NCBI RefSeq assembly: GCF_025698545.1
Contig: NC_068577.1
Location: 186,001-250,000 of the forward strand
Direction of reading: 5' to 3'
Origin: Gossypium raimondii
Lineage: Eukaryota > Streptophyta > Magnoliopsida > Malvales > Malvaceae
Length of the DNA: 64,000 nt
Shown here: positions 10,222 to 22,188 of the stretch, piece after piece
Position numbering within the stretch: position 1 is the first letter of the stretch
Layout: each line of letters begins with the position of its first letter
The notes under the pieces: model-generated
What the model was told of the DNA's origin: nothing
The model's input: the letters and a program-made list of their open reading frames with translations, nothing else
Databases searched by the model: none
Translations under genes and position numbers: made by a program

Positions 10222-13057
10222 TTAGGCATCTACAACACCACCCTGATTATCATCATCACGAGCACTTCGGGTCAGATTATCGGTTGCAACCGTCTCATTT
10301 ACTGCACCGGCATCATCGTCGCCACATTCAGATGCGGAGCTATCGTCCTTCTCTGGACACTCCAGCTGCACACATTCAGCTACTTCAGTACTACAATTAT
10401 CTGAATCAGGGCTTCGACTTGACTGTGCCAAGTCAGCTTTCTTCACCACGTTGAGCATAAGTCCATTAATGACCTTTTCAGGTTGTAAGAGATCACCTTC
10501 AGTGACCATAATGCTAGAACCGTTAACAGGCGGTCTGTTCCCGAAATCCCTTTGATCAAACTCGTATTCTGAACCTCTATCTGATTTCATCATCCTCGGG
10601 CTGTGACTAAAAGAATCCCCGCCGCATATCTGAAATCCAGGAGAACTAGGATGAGCCATTAGACCTTTGTTCACTTCAGCTTCAGCGTCTAGATTTTGGA
10701 CAAAGTCAATGAACAGATTTGCGGAACTCGTCCTCATCAACGGACCACCAGATCTTGTCCAAGAATGTAAGTCTACACCTTCTGATTCACTATCACTTCC
10801 ATCATAGGCACTGCGATGGGCTCGTAAATTCCTAGCAGGTGGCGGTATTCCCGAAGAACTGCCTACTCCGTGATGCAAAGACGAAGTAACATCTGTGAGA
10901 AGGTCTTCTTCGAGGGAGCCTGATGAGTTTTCTCTTGCAATGCAATTCCAAGACGGGATTCTCTTCGAAGCACTGAATTTGGTTGTGTTGGCAAGACCAT
11001 GAGATGAAGCGGCAGCAGCTCTGTCGGCACTCCGTTTAAGCCTACGCATGTGGTTAAGAATTGCAACACACTCATCGAGGGCAAGCTCGATGCCGCAATT
11101 TGCTTTCATAGCCGACAGCTTCTCCCAAGTGCATCTTCTCCCTTGGTTGGCTGCCTTTTGAAGCTCCACAAGAGTTGGGTTTTGTAGAATTTTCAAGTAC
11201 TGTTAATAGTTAAAAAACAGCATAGATAGAGTCAGACAAGGTTTGAACGGAACTAAACCCGAGTGCTCAAGCTTTCACCAATTTTTAATCTGAATGTAAC
11301 CAAAGATAAGCCTAAAAATGATTTTGAACATACCTGAGAAACTGTGGCTGGCATAACAACGGTAATATCACCCTCCCAATCTTGAGCAAATATCTTGGCA
11401 AGTCCCCCCATACGAAACCCCAGTTCGAGTATTTGGCTACATCTATGTTTAACTTCCATCTCGGTTAGGTGCGCAAACTACAATTTAAAACAATAAAACT
11501 AGTTTATTTCATCATTCAAATAATAAGACAAGTAAACAGACAAGGGCATCATAACAACAACTACCAAGATCGTAATATGGTTTAAATACACCCACAAACA
11601 TAAACCAAGATCATAAGTGTTAACCAATATAAACATACCTTTGCCGCGAAGTTACCACCATGGGCTCGAACAAACTCCTTTACCCTCAAAAATGGTATGA
11701 TATGAGGGTTTGCTTGACTCACAATGAAATGATTGACATTGAACAGCTCCTTAAGTTGCATCATAGGTAAATCGACCTCCAAGCTACCATCCCTCCATCG
11801 ACGAGCAGTTGCACTAGAACCCTCCTCGGGATCCAAATTAAAGGGAGGATGGTAAGGAACAAGTTCCCCACTCCTATCTTTCGCCATTAGTTCCTGAGCT
11901 TCAAAAAGGCCAGGAAAAGCACAAGAAGCGCTTACGGCGCTCCATATAACAACATGAGGTGAAGTCAAGTAATTTAGGCATCGAGGTGGCTCATGTTTCC
12001 TTGGTGAGCAAACTGTTATTCCTAGTACTCGACCAGTCATATCATAAGCCTCTTGAAATGTAAGATTACTTGTAAGATGTCTTAACATCCATTGCATGTG
12101 TCTGATCTCATGAACAGCCCCTTGTCTCATGACTCTCCTAACAACTGCAAATATTCCACCCAGTTGATCATAAAACTGCAACGACCGCCAAGAGTCTTCG
12201 AAGAAGCTTTGCAGCTCGGGCCATGACCTTGTACCAACAATAGCACACATAATGGATCCTACACTCGAACCAGCAATTATCCTCGGTAAAAGCTTATGCT
12301 CTACTAGTGTTTTAACTACACCAATATGAAATGCTCCAAGAGAAGCACCCCCACTTAGAAGCAACGCCGTTCTACCAAATGCATGCCTTGTTTCATGCAT
12401 AAAAGCAAGCTTCTCTTCCAAGGAAAGCTCCTCTGAATCAGAGTCGCAAACCATTCTCAACTGAGTGGAGACCTCATCAATGTAATCCTTGATGAGTTTA
12501 GGCACATGAAGCCTTCCTTGATGAAGCTCAGGATTACACATATTACCAAGATTTCTAATAAGATCAGCTCTCATACAAAAGATAATATCCCTAAGAGATC
12601 CATCTTGGCGACGACGCCGAAGCTCTTGAATCTTGTTTCTCACAAGTTCCTCATCATAAAGATTTGATTCATTCATCTTCGGTGTTTCTTTATCAAGCAT
12701 CTTAGCAGCATGAGCCCATTCTTCATATGTCAATGCAGTTCTCATCATATTTCTCCAAAATTTCCTTCTATAAGCCATCTCAGCCCTCAACTTTACATTC
12801 GTGTACCGTTTCACCAAAAAAGCAATAATAGTCACCAATGCTAATATCCCTTGAGGATTCCGGGGATGCAACCATGATATCAATGGTGAAACCAAGTTCT
12901 TACATCTATAGAATAAATCCACCAATACATGAAAAATTTGATGCCTGAAATGTGCCATTGACTTACACAACAGGATCCTAAAAGCAATTGTACGACCAAT
13001 GATCGTCGAAGGACCAATCGAAAATGAATCAACACTGGCCTCATTAGTTATATCCAT
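10222..13057 (-). CDS. SDP1: SDP1 patatin-type triacylglycerol lipase
   Basis: Three exons: 13057-11639, 11477-11334 and 11199-10222, giving 846 residues (Arabidopsis SDP1 has 825). SDP1 starts oil breakdown by hydrolysing triacylglycerol on oil bodies after germination. The start is the ATG of [10 protein letters not shown], which matches the family; the upstream open frame has no ATG. A hydrophobic segment lies near residues 70-82 ([13 protein letters not shown]). The patatin core has the oxyanion-hole motif [11 protein letters not shown] (236-246), the nucleophile elbow GSSVG (263-267, Ser265) and the DGS of the catalytic dyad (Asp423). Conserved [10 protein letters not shown] and [20 protein letters not shown] blocks follow. 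The last 250 residues are Ser/Asp-rich and variable, as usual. It could be the SDP1-LIKE paralogue, but the N-terminus favours SDP1. Confidence 0.95.
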
Positions 13058-13900
13058 AGCTAGTTTGCAATAAAGATTTTCTAATAGGGAATGAAAGCAA
13101 ACAGTATTGGCTTTGTTTTTGCACCAAATAACAGAGAAAAATACAAAAGACACTAATGGATTTGTTCACCAATTTGAATTCAGAAACACTAAAGATAAAT
13201 GAGAAACTGATCCTATAACCCTAAATTCACCTCCTTCCTTTTTCTTCAAATATATAGAAAATTAAGCGGATTAATATATATCCCAATTGAAAAGGAAAAC
13301 AAGCAAAATTTTCTATTTGAGATTAAAAGTTCGATAGTTTCCAACCTCGTTCAGCTCCTGAATTCCAACAAATTTCTGACTATCTACAAAAACCAAACAA
13401 GAACCCAAACTATCTTAAAATCTACAAATTCAAATAAAAGAAAACCCAGATTCTAATTCCCATTAAACACACAAGAAACCAAGAACCTGTTCGGTTTTCC
13501 CTTTTTTTTCCACAAGAATCTAAACGAAACCCAAAAAAGGTCTCAAAGAAGACAATAATTATCACCAGTTAAAAAAACCATGGGTTTTCCTTTGACAATT
13601 CCAAAAAGTTGGGGCAACTAGCTAACAAAGGAAAACCCAGGAAAAGAAAACCAGATACATCCCCCTCGAGTGCTAATATAATATGAAGGCCAGTAGGCTA
13701 AATATAAACATCCAAAAGCGAAATTATTGGGGGAAAGGGAAACTTTGGGATCTGTTAAAAGAGATAACGATGCCGATGTGAAGGAAGATTCTGGATAGAG
13801 AAAGAAGATTATATAAAAAAAAAAACACAAAATAAAGGAGAAGATAAGATTCTGATCGTTGGGAAACTAACTTTCTATTTATAAAAAAAGCATGAAAGAA
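13058..13900 (-). promoter_or_regulatory. SDP1 leader and core promoter
   Basis: On the minus strand a TATA box TTTATAAATAG lies at about 13877-13887, which predicts transcription from about 13850. The leader would then be nearly 800 bp and probably holds an intron, but I could not fix its borders. Confidence 0.4.
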
Positions 13901-15353
13901 ACAAAATTTTGAAAGAAAACTTTGGGTTGTGTTAAATTTTTAAAGTTTTAGCTACGATTTTGTGTAGCTTGGAGGGATGGGGTTTTTGTTGCTTTTGCTT
14001 GCAAGCAACAACTGCTTTAAATTTGTGAAGAGAATGAGAGTAGAATTCAAGATGCTAGCGAGGGGGGTTTGGCTTTCAATGTAAACAGATAAGTTCGTAA
14101 TGAATTACGTCAGATTTTGGTGGCAACAAAAGGAACTTTTTCCTCGTGTTAGATTTGAATTCATGACTGTTGCCTTGTCTTTTTATCTCAAACCATAAAT
14201 TCAGATGGAGATTCGAAGATTAGTTCGAAATTTAAAAGGATATGGATAAAAATATTAGACCAAAACAATGAGTTTGAGCGAGAAATTAGGCTCGTTTACA
14301 ATATGGGTCGCTCGAGCTTAAACATTCGAGGCTTGAGTCCGCCTAATCTGATGTATTTTTAAGTTTATAATACTTTATATTATGTTAGTTTTATATATTA
14401 TATAATTTAAAACACATTAAAAAATAAATATATATTCAATGTACTTTAATGTAAATATTAAAATAATATAATATAAATATTTTTTAAAAAAATTAAAAAT
14501 AATATGGACGAATCTAAAATGGACTTGAATTAGTTTTCTGTAAATATGGCTAGGTTTGAGTAAAATTTTAATTGAATGTTTCGGGTTAAACTGAACTTGA
14601 ACAAATATAAAATATGTTAATATTATATTTAGATTCAACCTGAATCCAGCCCATCCTAACCCATGAACACCTTTATTTGAGTGATGTCTCTTCCATATTT
14701 GTTTGAGAGTGACACAAACTTGTCCGAACACCTTTTATTTATTTAATGTAAGATTAATGTATTCAATTTATTACATTCTTAGAGGTGAAAGTACATATCA
14801 AATCTCTTTATTATAAAGATTAGATTAAAATAATTTTTTTATTATTAAATAAATAAATTTAATTCTTGTAGTATAAAAAATCAAATAAGATCAAATTAGA
14901 ATAGAGTTAATATTTATTATTTACAGTCTAACTCCAAATAAAATATTTCATCTAATTTAATCTTATTTGATTATTTTTTTCTAGTAAAAAAATTAGATCA
15001 ATTCATTTAATAGTAAATGGACTAATTTGATACAATACGTAAAATAGAGGGACTTATCAAAAAAACAAGGAGGAGGTGATGCAATACAAGACAAGAAATG
15101 CGTATGGGGATGGTGAAGCGACGTAATAGACCAAAAAAATAAACGTGGAGCATAATAATAAAATATAGCATTGCATAGAAGGTGGATATGAATAACAAGT
15201 AACCCAAACGTGGCATTTATGTCCCACTTCCCACCTTTCTTTCCATATAAAACTCGATGTTCATTCGGATAACGTTTTCTAATATATAGAGTTGTGATAT
15301 TAGGTAGCCATAAATATCATTATCATCTGCAGCAAGAAAACAGTTTTCCCGGT
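13901..15353. other. Intergenic, with an eroded repeat at about 14200-14680
   Basis: Mostly AT-rich. The stretch 14250-14680 has the 'gcccg/ctcgag/gcttgag' subterminal style and a right end whose reverse complement is TAAAGGTGTTCATGGGTTAG, similar to the hAT-like elements at 4887 and 25366. A matching left end was not found. No gene seen. Confidence 0.4.
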
Positions 15354-15655
15354 AAAAGATCCTTATACTATGAGTCAAATTGCATTGACAAGTTAATCAA
15401 TGTCCGTTAAATCAAAAGCAGATTAATCTTTTTTTTTTAAATTTCATCCATTTCTACCGTTAAAAACTAATCTATGCATGTTAGCATGAGATACCACGTA
15501 TAACTATCTGATTATTTTGCTAGCTACACTAATTTTTAACTGTAGAAATGGACAAAATTTTCAACAGAAAAAACGGTTTACTCTTTGATCAAATGTAAAT
15601 AAAGAAAAATACAATCTGATTCCTAGTGCAGAGACCTCTAGGATAGATTTACTGA
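15354..15655. mobile_element. Mutator-like MITE, eroded copy
   Basis: The ends are GTAAAAGATCCTTATACTATG and, reverse-complemented, AGTAAATCTATCCTAGAGG. The interior pairs ('gagtcaaattgcatt' against 'gattcctagtgcag') match the better copy at 40306-40585. Flanking repeats are only partly alike, so it is old. Confidence 0.55.
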
Positions 15656-15832
15656 TTTTCACACAAGTTTTTTTTAGCTTTTTTTCCCCTCAACAAATTG
15701 TATGCATTCATATAAAATTGGTATATGAATAGACATGGGCAACATAAACAAAACTTTCTATGCCGATAAGATGCTTCATCGACCAAAAATCCATCTTTGT
15801 AACATAACAATACCAGCATACAAGGAATTAAG

Positions 15833-16500
15833 CAATGAATCACTAACAGAATCTAAGCCAAATTCAACCCAAAATCCAAGAAGACAAGCAATTATCAATT
15901 GAACAAGTACATGAAAAAGTTCCTTCATAATTCCAAAGTACGATAAAGGACATCGGAACAAAGAAACTAAAAGCTAGAAGTCCCTATAAAATCCAAGATT
16001 TGCAGTTCATGCATCTCTCTTCAAAAGAAGGCTGATAGAAGTAAAAAAGGGTATTCATGTTCTTCAACATACAACACTAATTGCATCTGTTCAGGACTCG
16101 AAATGCCATCAATACAAAGCAAACAAAATCAATGAATCACTAGCAAAATCTAAGCCAAATTCAAACCAAAATCCAAGAAGACAAGCAATTATTAATAAAA
16201 CAAGTGCATGAAAAATTCCTTCATAATTCGAAAGTACGAAAAAGGATACCAGAACGAAGAAAAACTATGTTTTCCGTCCTTCTAGTTTTCTACCCACTCT
16301 ACTAAGCAAAGCCTAAAAGCTAGAAGTTCCTACTCACCCTCATTAGGAGATGAACAAAAATCCAAGATTTGCAGTTAATCATAATGCATCCCTCTTCAAA
16401 AAAAAGGCTGATAGAAGTAAAGAGGGTATCTTCATGTTCTTCAACAAACAATACTAACTGAATCTGTTCGAGAATCGAAATGCCATTCACACAAAGTCAA
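15833..16500. repeat. Tandem duplication, unit about 300-370 bp
   Basis: Unit 1 is 15833-16129 and unit 2 is 16130 to about 16500. Both start with CAATGAATCACTA and contain 'ccaagaagacaagcaatta', 'ccaagatttgcagtt', 'ggctgatagaagtaaa' and 'tcaacaaacaatactaa'-type blocks in the same order. Unit 2 has about 60 extra bases ('gttttctacccactctac' region). It lies 260 bp downstream of the Lys-rich gene, perhaps in its 3' untranslated region. Confidence 0.75.
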
Positions 16501-16759
16501 CAAAACCATTATCAAGCAACAGTGGTTTCACTTTTACATACAATTCATATCATTCTTATGGGGTGAGTCAAAGCTAAAACTAAGCAATTCTTCAAAATTT
16601 TCTTCACAATTTCATTCATAAGCTACCATTATCACCAACAACAATGGAGAATACACAAAATCAAACCACTAAAATTACAACAAAGTAACAATAGTTGCCA
16701 AAAGTACAAGCAAAAAAAAGGATTTTGTAATCAAAAGTAAAGTTCTGAAACCTGCTCAT

Positions 16760-18706
16760 CTACTCCTCTGCTGCATCTTTTCTTTTTCTTTTCTTCTTTT
16801 TCTTCTTTTCAGTTTCATCCTCAGCCCCTGCATCAATTGCACCGTCAACAACAGCAATAGCCTCAATAGCCTCCTCATTCTCTTTGTTCTTCTTCTTCTT
16901 CTTCTTCTTCTTCTTCTTTGTCTTCTTTTCAATTTCATCACTCTCTACATCAATTGCACCATCAACAACAGCAATAGCCTCAATAGCATCCTCATTTTCA
17001 TTGCTCTTCTTCTTCTTCTTCTTTTTCTTCTTTTCAATTTCATCACTCCCTACATCAATTGCACCATCAACAACAGCAATAGCCTCAATAGCCTCCTCAT
17101 TCTCTTTGTTCTTCTTCTTCTTCTTCTTCTTTTTCTTCTTTTCAATTTCATCACTCCCTGCGTCAATTGCACTATCAACAACAGCAACAGCAATAGCCTC
17201 CTCATTCTCTTTGTTCTTCTTCTTCTTTTTCTTCTTTTCAATTTCATCACTCCCTACATCAATTGCACCATCAACAACAGCAATAGCCTCAATAGCATCC
17301 TCATTTTCATTGCTCTTCTTCTTCTTCTTCTTTTTCTTCTTTTCAATTTCATCACTCCCTTCATCAATTGCACCATCAACAACAGCAATAGCCTCAACAG
17401 CATCCTCATTTTCATTGCCCTTCTTCTTCTTCTTCTTTTTCTTCTTTTCAATTTCATCACTCCCTACATCAATTGCACCATCAACAACGGAAATAGCCTC
17501 AATAGCCTCCTCATTCTCTTTGTTCTTCTTCTTCTTCTTCTTTTTCTTCTTTTCAATTTCATCACTCCCTGCATCAATTGCACTATCAACAACAGCAACA
17601 GCAATAGCCTCAATAGCCTCCTCATTCTCTTTGTTCTTCTTCTTCTTTTTCTTCTTTTCAATTTCATCACTCCCTACATCAATTGCACCATCAACAACAG
17701 CAATTGCCTCAATAGCATCCTCATTTTCATTGCTCTTCTTCTTTTTCTTCTTTTCAATTTCATCACTCCCTACATCAATTGCACCATCAACAACAGCAAT
17801 AGCCTCAATAGCATCCTCATTTTCATTGCTCTTCTTCTTCTTCTTTTCAATTTCATCACTCCCTACATCAATTGCACCATCAACAACAGCAATAGCCTCA
17901 ATAGCATCCTCATTTTCATTGCTCTTCTTCTTCTTCTTTTCAATTTCATTACTCCCTACATCAATTGCACTATCAACAACAGCAACAGCAATAGCCTCAA
18001 TAGCATCTACATTCTCATTGCTCTTCTTCTTCTTCTTATTTTTCTTTGTTTCAATTTCATCAGCCCCTATGTCATTAGCACCATCAACAGCAGCAGCAAC
18101 AGCCTCATCACTCTCTTTGCTCTTCTTCTTTTTCCTCTCAGTATCTATTGAACCGGCTTCAACCTCATCTTCCTTCTCCTTCTCAGTCTTCACTTCAGGT
18201 TCCACATCACCATCCTCTTTATTCTTCTTCTTCTTTTTCTTTTTCTTTTTCTTCTTCACTTGAACTTCAACTTCATTTTTCTCATCACCACAAGCTTCAT
18301 CCGATTTCTTCCTTTCCATTTCCATCACTACAATCTTCTTTTCCAACATAGAATCCCAACCATCAGGCAACACAACATTTCTCAACCACTCTTTAGGAGT
18401 ACTATCGTTAAAGAGTGCAAGCGGGTCAGCAGAAGCAGCAATACTTGCAACCATAGAATCCCCATCGGCAGGCATCGAACACACTTTAGGAGTATCGTCG
18501 TTTGGGTTATACAATTTGGTTTGGGGTTTAACCATGAAATCTTGGTCGGGTTCTTTGGTTTCAGAACTGGGTTTGGTTTTTTTTCTGACGCTTTTTCTTT
18601 TCCGAGCGAGAAACGTCGAAATTGCAACTATAGAGTTAGGGTTTTGGGGGATTTCCTGGTCTGTGTGGGCTCGATTTAACTTCAAATTGGGGGATTGGGC
18701 TTTCAT
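16760..18706 (-). CDS. Unrecognised Lys-rich tandem-repeat protein
   Basis: Open frame of 648 residues from a true ATG. Residues 1-150 or so are non-repetitive: a basic start with RKRKSVRKK (nuclear-signal-like), then a short plausible domain around PKEWLRNVVLPDGWDSMLEKK. From there to the end come about 13 units of 30-38 residues, each a run of 5-13 lysines, then (S/N)(N/K)ENEDAIEAIA, then VVDGAIDVGSDEIE. Acidic helix-prone segments thus alternate with lysine blocks. Units differ in K-run length and in variants such as VAVVDSAIDAG, and these variants recur in a set order, showing amplification of groups of units. The tail KKKRKRKDAAEE is also basic. I do not recognise the family. The charge pattern and the tail suggest a nuclear or nucleolar protein, which is inference. 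The long frame on the other strand follows from the codon pattern. Confidence 0.65.
   Translation of the reverse strand: MKAQSPNLKLNRAHTDQEIPQNPNSIVAISTFLARKRKSVRKKTKPSSETKEPDQDFMVKPQTKLYNPNDDTPKVCSMPADGDSMVASIAASADPLALFNDSTPKEWLRNVVLPDGWDSMLEKKIVVMEMERKKSDEACGDEKNEVEVQVKKKKKKKKKKKNKEDGDVEPEVKTEKEKEDEVEAGSIDTERKKKKSKESDEAVAAAVDGANDIGADEIETKKNKKKKKSNENVDAIEAIAVAVVDSAIDVGSNEIEKKKKKSNENEDAIEAIAVVDGAIDVGSDEIEKKKKKSNENEDAIEAIAVVDGAIDVGSDEIEKKKKKKSNENEDAIEAIAVVDGAIDVGSDEIEKKKKKKKNKENEEAIEAIAVAVVDSAIDAGSDEIEKKKKKKKKKNKENEEAIEAISVVDGAIDVGSDEIEKKKKKKKKKGNENEDAVEAIAVVDGAIDEGSDEIEKKKKKKKKKSNENEDAIEAIAVVDGAIDVGSDEIEKKKKKKKNKENEEAIAVAVVDSAIDAGSDEIEKKKKKKKKKKNKENEEAIEAIAVVDGAIDVGSDEIEKKKKKKKKKSNENEDAIEAIAVVDGAIDVESDEIEKKTKKKKKKKKKKNKENEEAIEAIAVVDGAIDAGAEDETEKKKKKKRKRKDAAEE
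16880..18260. repeat. Coding minisatellite of about 90-114 bp units
   Basis: About 13 tandem DNA units that encode the repeats of the Lys-rich protein. Each holds a (TTC)n or (CTT)n block on the plus strand and a conserved block beginning 'tcaatttcatcactccct'. Neighbouring units are nearly identical, and length changes are multiples of three, so the frame is kept. Confidence 0.85.
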
Positions 18707-18829
18707 TTTATAGTTCTAAAGGTTTTTTTTATATAAAAATAAAAAAATTACAAAAATTATCAAATACAAATTAATTATCCTAAATACACTAAAAATGGAA
18801 TGCAGGATAAAATAATAATTTTTTGTGTT
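18707..18829 (-). promoter_or_regulatory. Presumed leader of the Lys-rich gene
   Basis: Short AT-rich stretch directly upstream of the ATG at 18706. No convincing TATA box was placed. Confidence 0.25.
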
Positions 18830-19700
18830 GTCTAACACATTTACGGTGTCGATATTAATTTTCTTTTAAATGTGACTTACAAGAAAAAAATTGAAATAAA
18901 AAAAAGAGAAAAAAGGAATTTGAAATAAAAATTTGGGGGTGAGCGCGCGATCAATTGGTCACATCAAACGATTTAGTGAATGTAACACCGAGCCACCGAC
19001 ACACTCCAACTCTTTTTTTCTTTAATATCTTTTCTTTTTTATTTATATAAATTGATCCTCCTAGCTGGCAGTATTGTGACACTCATTAAACTTTCTTTTT
19101 CTCTTTCTTAACTATTTTTTTGTCGGACTTATTTAAAATATATATATATATATATTAGTGTCGCTAATGTATCAGGCAACACTATTATAATTTTTTTTCT
19201 ATTTCAACTTTTTTTTTCTGTCCACCCTTTTTAAAAAAAATAACACCGGCAATAGCTCACTCCCAAACCTTTTTTCCAGCTTTCTTTTCCTTTCTTTCAT
19301 TTCTTCTTATATTTATATAAATCGATCTCCCTTACCTGGCAGTGTGGTGGAACCTATTAACAATCTTTTTTTTTTTAAATTTCAAATAGATATCGTCTTA
19401 CACATTGACAACACATCTTGTATCATCTTTCTTTTCTATCAGCCCTTTTTTTTTCTTAAATAATACCGATGCCACCACTATAAAAAAAAACATTTTTGTA
19501 TTTCTATAGTTTATATTTCGTGTTTACAAAAATATTGGTATTTTTTGAATGTTGCCTGACCACTTGGGGTACCAGTTAAAAAAATATTTTCTTACTTCAT
19601 CGGGATTGATGGTAGCAAGATGAGAAAATCTAGTGTGGTGTCGTCTGACAGTATGACAACACCCATGTTTACGGTAGAATACATGACATTTTCATAAAAA
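18830..19700. repeat. Degenerate repeat cluster with GTGTCG...CTGACA-type motifs
   Basis: The block at about 18990-19235 is repeated, diverged, at about 19240-19470: both go from 'ccaac/ccaaacc' through a T-rich tract and 'atttatataaat(t/c)gatc' to 'ctggcagt(a/g)t'. Around and beyond them are recurrent half-palindromes such as GTGTTGTCTAACACA, GTGTCGTCTGACAGTATG and TGTATCAGGCAACAC. No reading frame. Type unknown. Confidence 0.5.
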
Positions 19701-19793
19701 TTTGGGTGCAATACCATTTTCATAATTTTTTATTATTTTAATAATAAAAAAAACCCTAGTTCTACACTTCCCCTACTGGTGCATTTAAGACAT

Positions 19794-20109
19794 TAGTGCC
19801 CGCAACGCGAGCTACTTGAGCTCAACTCGATAATTACCAAATTGGTCGAGTAAAATTCGAGCTTAGTAATGCTCGACTTGAATGACTCATGAACCTTATA
19901 AATCTTTTCATATTTTTGTATTATTAAATTATTTTATTGCCCTTAATATAAATTACTAACCCTAAGCCCTAACTTGAGTACAAAAATTAGTAAACAAACT
20001 TAATTGAGTTTGAGTGACTCGAATATATCTCAATCAAAGCTTGAGCTTAAAAATAAATATTTGATCGAGCTCAAGTATCAAGCTTGAGCTCCGCTCGATT
20101 ACGCCCCTA
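19794..20109. mobile_element. hAT-like element, eroded
   Basis: The left end is TAGTGCCCGCAACGCGAGC. The right end, reverse-complemented, is TAGGGGCGTAATCGAGCGG. The subterminal 'gagctcaactcga/cgagctcaag' motifs are arranged symmetrically. No clear target duplication remains. Confidence 0.45.
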
Positions 20110-21571
20110 TAATCCCCCTAATTTGATATGAATAAAGAAATTCCAAATAATAATAACAACACAATTGAGACATTCCACTAATGAAAATAATAGTTGATCA
20201 AGAAGATAATGTGACAAATAGAAACATTAAAAAAATTACTTGTGACATGTCAATGTAATTATGCTATTCTAGCATGTCATATTAGTGATTTTACGAGGTT
20301 TAAGCACCACAAAATCACATTATGATAAATTATAACTTAACATGAACAGAATCTATATCACTCGTACATTGCTTATATCCATTGTCCTAACATAACAACT
20401 TACACTTACAAGACGGGGCATCAATAGGGGGACTTGATTCTAAAGAGTACAAAGTTAGTGTGGAGACGGGACATGGCACCTGAGGAATGACCAAGGACAT
20501 CCCCTTTTAAAGCCTGCAAACATTGAAGTAAGGCAATTGGCTCTCTCCTCTCACCCTCCAAGTTATCTCCCTTCTTCCTCTTGAACTCCAAATCCCTTTA
20601 TGAATCTAAACTCTAATTATCTTCATCTATTTACGACTCTTGATTCAATGAATGAATTGTCACCAACGATTATCATCCCAACCTTATAATTTTCAAATTT
20701 TTATAATTTAATCCTCTTTTATCTTTTAACTCAAAAAGAAAAAAAACTTCAAAAGAACTAGAAAGTGTGCTAGGGAGAAAATGAAAATAGAAAAAAAGTA
20801 AAAGAGGACTTTATTTTTGTGTTTGGTTTGCTAGGAAAGTGATGGCGCTAAAAGTAAATAGGAAAGATTGCTATTCTAATAATGTATAAAAATAGATTTA
20901 TTTTAAATTAAAATGAAACAAATACGATAGAAATAGTATAACTTCTTTTAAATAAAATTTTTAATAAAACTAATTTATATATTTTAGATTTTTAAAATTT
21001 ATAGTTGCTAGATAACATATTAAAAATTGTCACATGCCATCAACAAATTGACTATTAATATACTACATTAATACAAACTAACGGTATTAGTGCAAAAATA
21101 TCAACCTAAATGACAAAATACAACAACTAGGTCAAAAAAATTAAAGTACCAACTAAATACATTTAAACAAGTTAAAAGAAGACGAACCATATAAAAATCA
21201 GATATAAATTTAAACCTAAAACTTTTAAAGATTTCAACAAAAACCTCATTTAATTTTTATAAAAATATTTTTAATTTTTTCCATCGTTAACGTGCCACAA
21301 TCAAACACACAGTCTAATATAGCCATGGATTGATCAATAAATATAAAAATCCTGAGATGATGAAAGATGATTCTCTCTTTTTTCCTTTTTTCTATTTTTT
21401 TTCTAAAATTTTACATTCTTTTTTACATTTTTTTTCCTTTTTGATATATCGTCAACTAGAAACAAAGGCATTAGAATGGTAGCAGAGTTATAAAACTTGA
21501 AAATCTACAACGGTTACAGTTACAAACGACCAGAGAATTTCAGCTAAAACCTGGATGGCTAATACACACAT
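20110..21571. other. Intergenic, nothing recognised
   Basis: AT-rich sequence without a plausible gene; the last part is probably the 3' flank of ERD15. Confidence 0.5.
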
Positions 21572-22156
21572 TCAACGAGGTTGATGGATGCAACGACGAC
21601 CACTTTTAGCATTCACATTCTTCGCCGGCTTCTCCACGTATTTTGCTGGTTCTGCTGAAAACCGAGGACTAGATGGCACCAAACTCAGATTCTTCATCAG
21701 AGCTTCAACACCCTTCTCAAAGCCTAATGTAATTTGATAAAACGATAAATGCAAGTAGTAGAAGTAGAATCGACACACACATAATTCTCCATTTCCAGAG
21801 TCGTAAGAATTTATTTACTCGTACGTACCACCATTAGACGGTAAAGGAGGTGCTATGGTTTCCATTTCATTAGATTGGATGAACTCTTCGAACTGGAGAT
21901 CTTCGTCAGAGACAAAGTCAAAGGGATCTGCGAGCAAATCAACAATGTCATTGACATCAAATACATCATCCTCGGTGTTGTCGTAAAAGCCATCTTCATC
22001 CTGGTTCTGGCTGATCCAATAGTCACGGTACCAAGTTGTTGTCGTAACCAGTTTCCACCATTCGGGTGAGAAATCCTCCACTTGGCGATAAACAGCCGGA
22101 ACAAACAGAGGGGCATTGGGGTTCAATGTTGACGATCCTCCGGCAACTAGAGCCAT
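21572..22156 (-). CDS. ERD15: ERD15-like PAM2-motif protein
   Basis: Two coding exons, 22156-21829 and 21723-21572, giving 159 residues; the join restores the codon for Gly in [17 protein letters not shown]. Near the N-terminus is the PAM2 motif [12 protein letters not shown], which binds the MLLE domain of poly(A)-binding protein. Right after it is [14 protein letters not shown], the second conserved block of ERD15/CID proteins. The middle is acidic ([19 protein letters not shown]), and the end has [13 protein letters not shown] followed by a basic tail. ERD15 is quickly induced by drought and wounding and dampens ABA responses in Arabidopsis. Length and order of motifs fit the family well. 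A further leader exon lies upstream behind a long intron. Confidence 0.92.
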
Positions 22157-22188
22157 TCTACCAATCTTGTTTACTTATCCCTTTAATT

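Noticed and set aside
13058-13153. N-terminal extension of SDP1
   Set aside because: There is no ATG in this stretch, and family homology starts exactly at the ATG at 13057.
15833-16500. Possible small nucleolar RNA cluster
   Set aside because: Box-like motifs are present but not in the right spacing; not enough to call RNA genes.
16884-18263. Long plus-strand frame (459 codons) opposite the Lys-rich gene
   Set aside because: It is a by-product of AAG/GAA-rich codons on the other strand (runs of Phe and Ser); it has no plausible domain, and the minus-strand frame has a real ATG, a non-repetitive N-terminus and a clear protein repeat.
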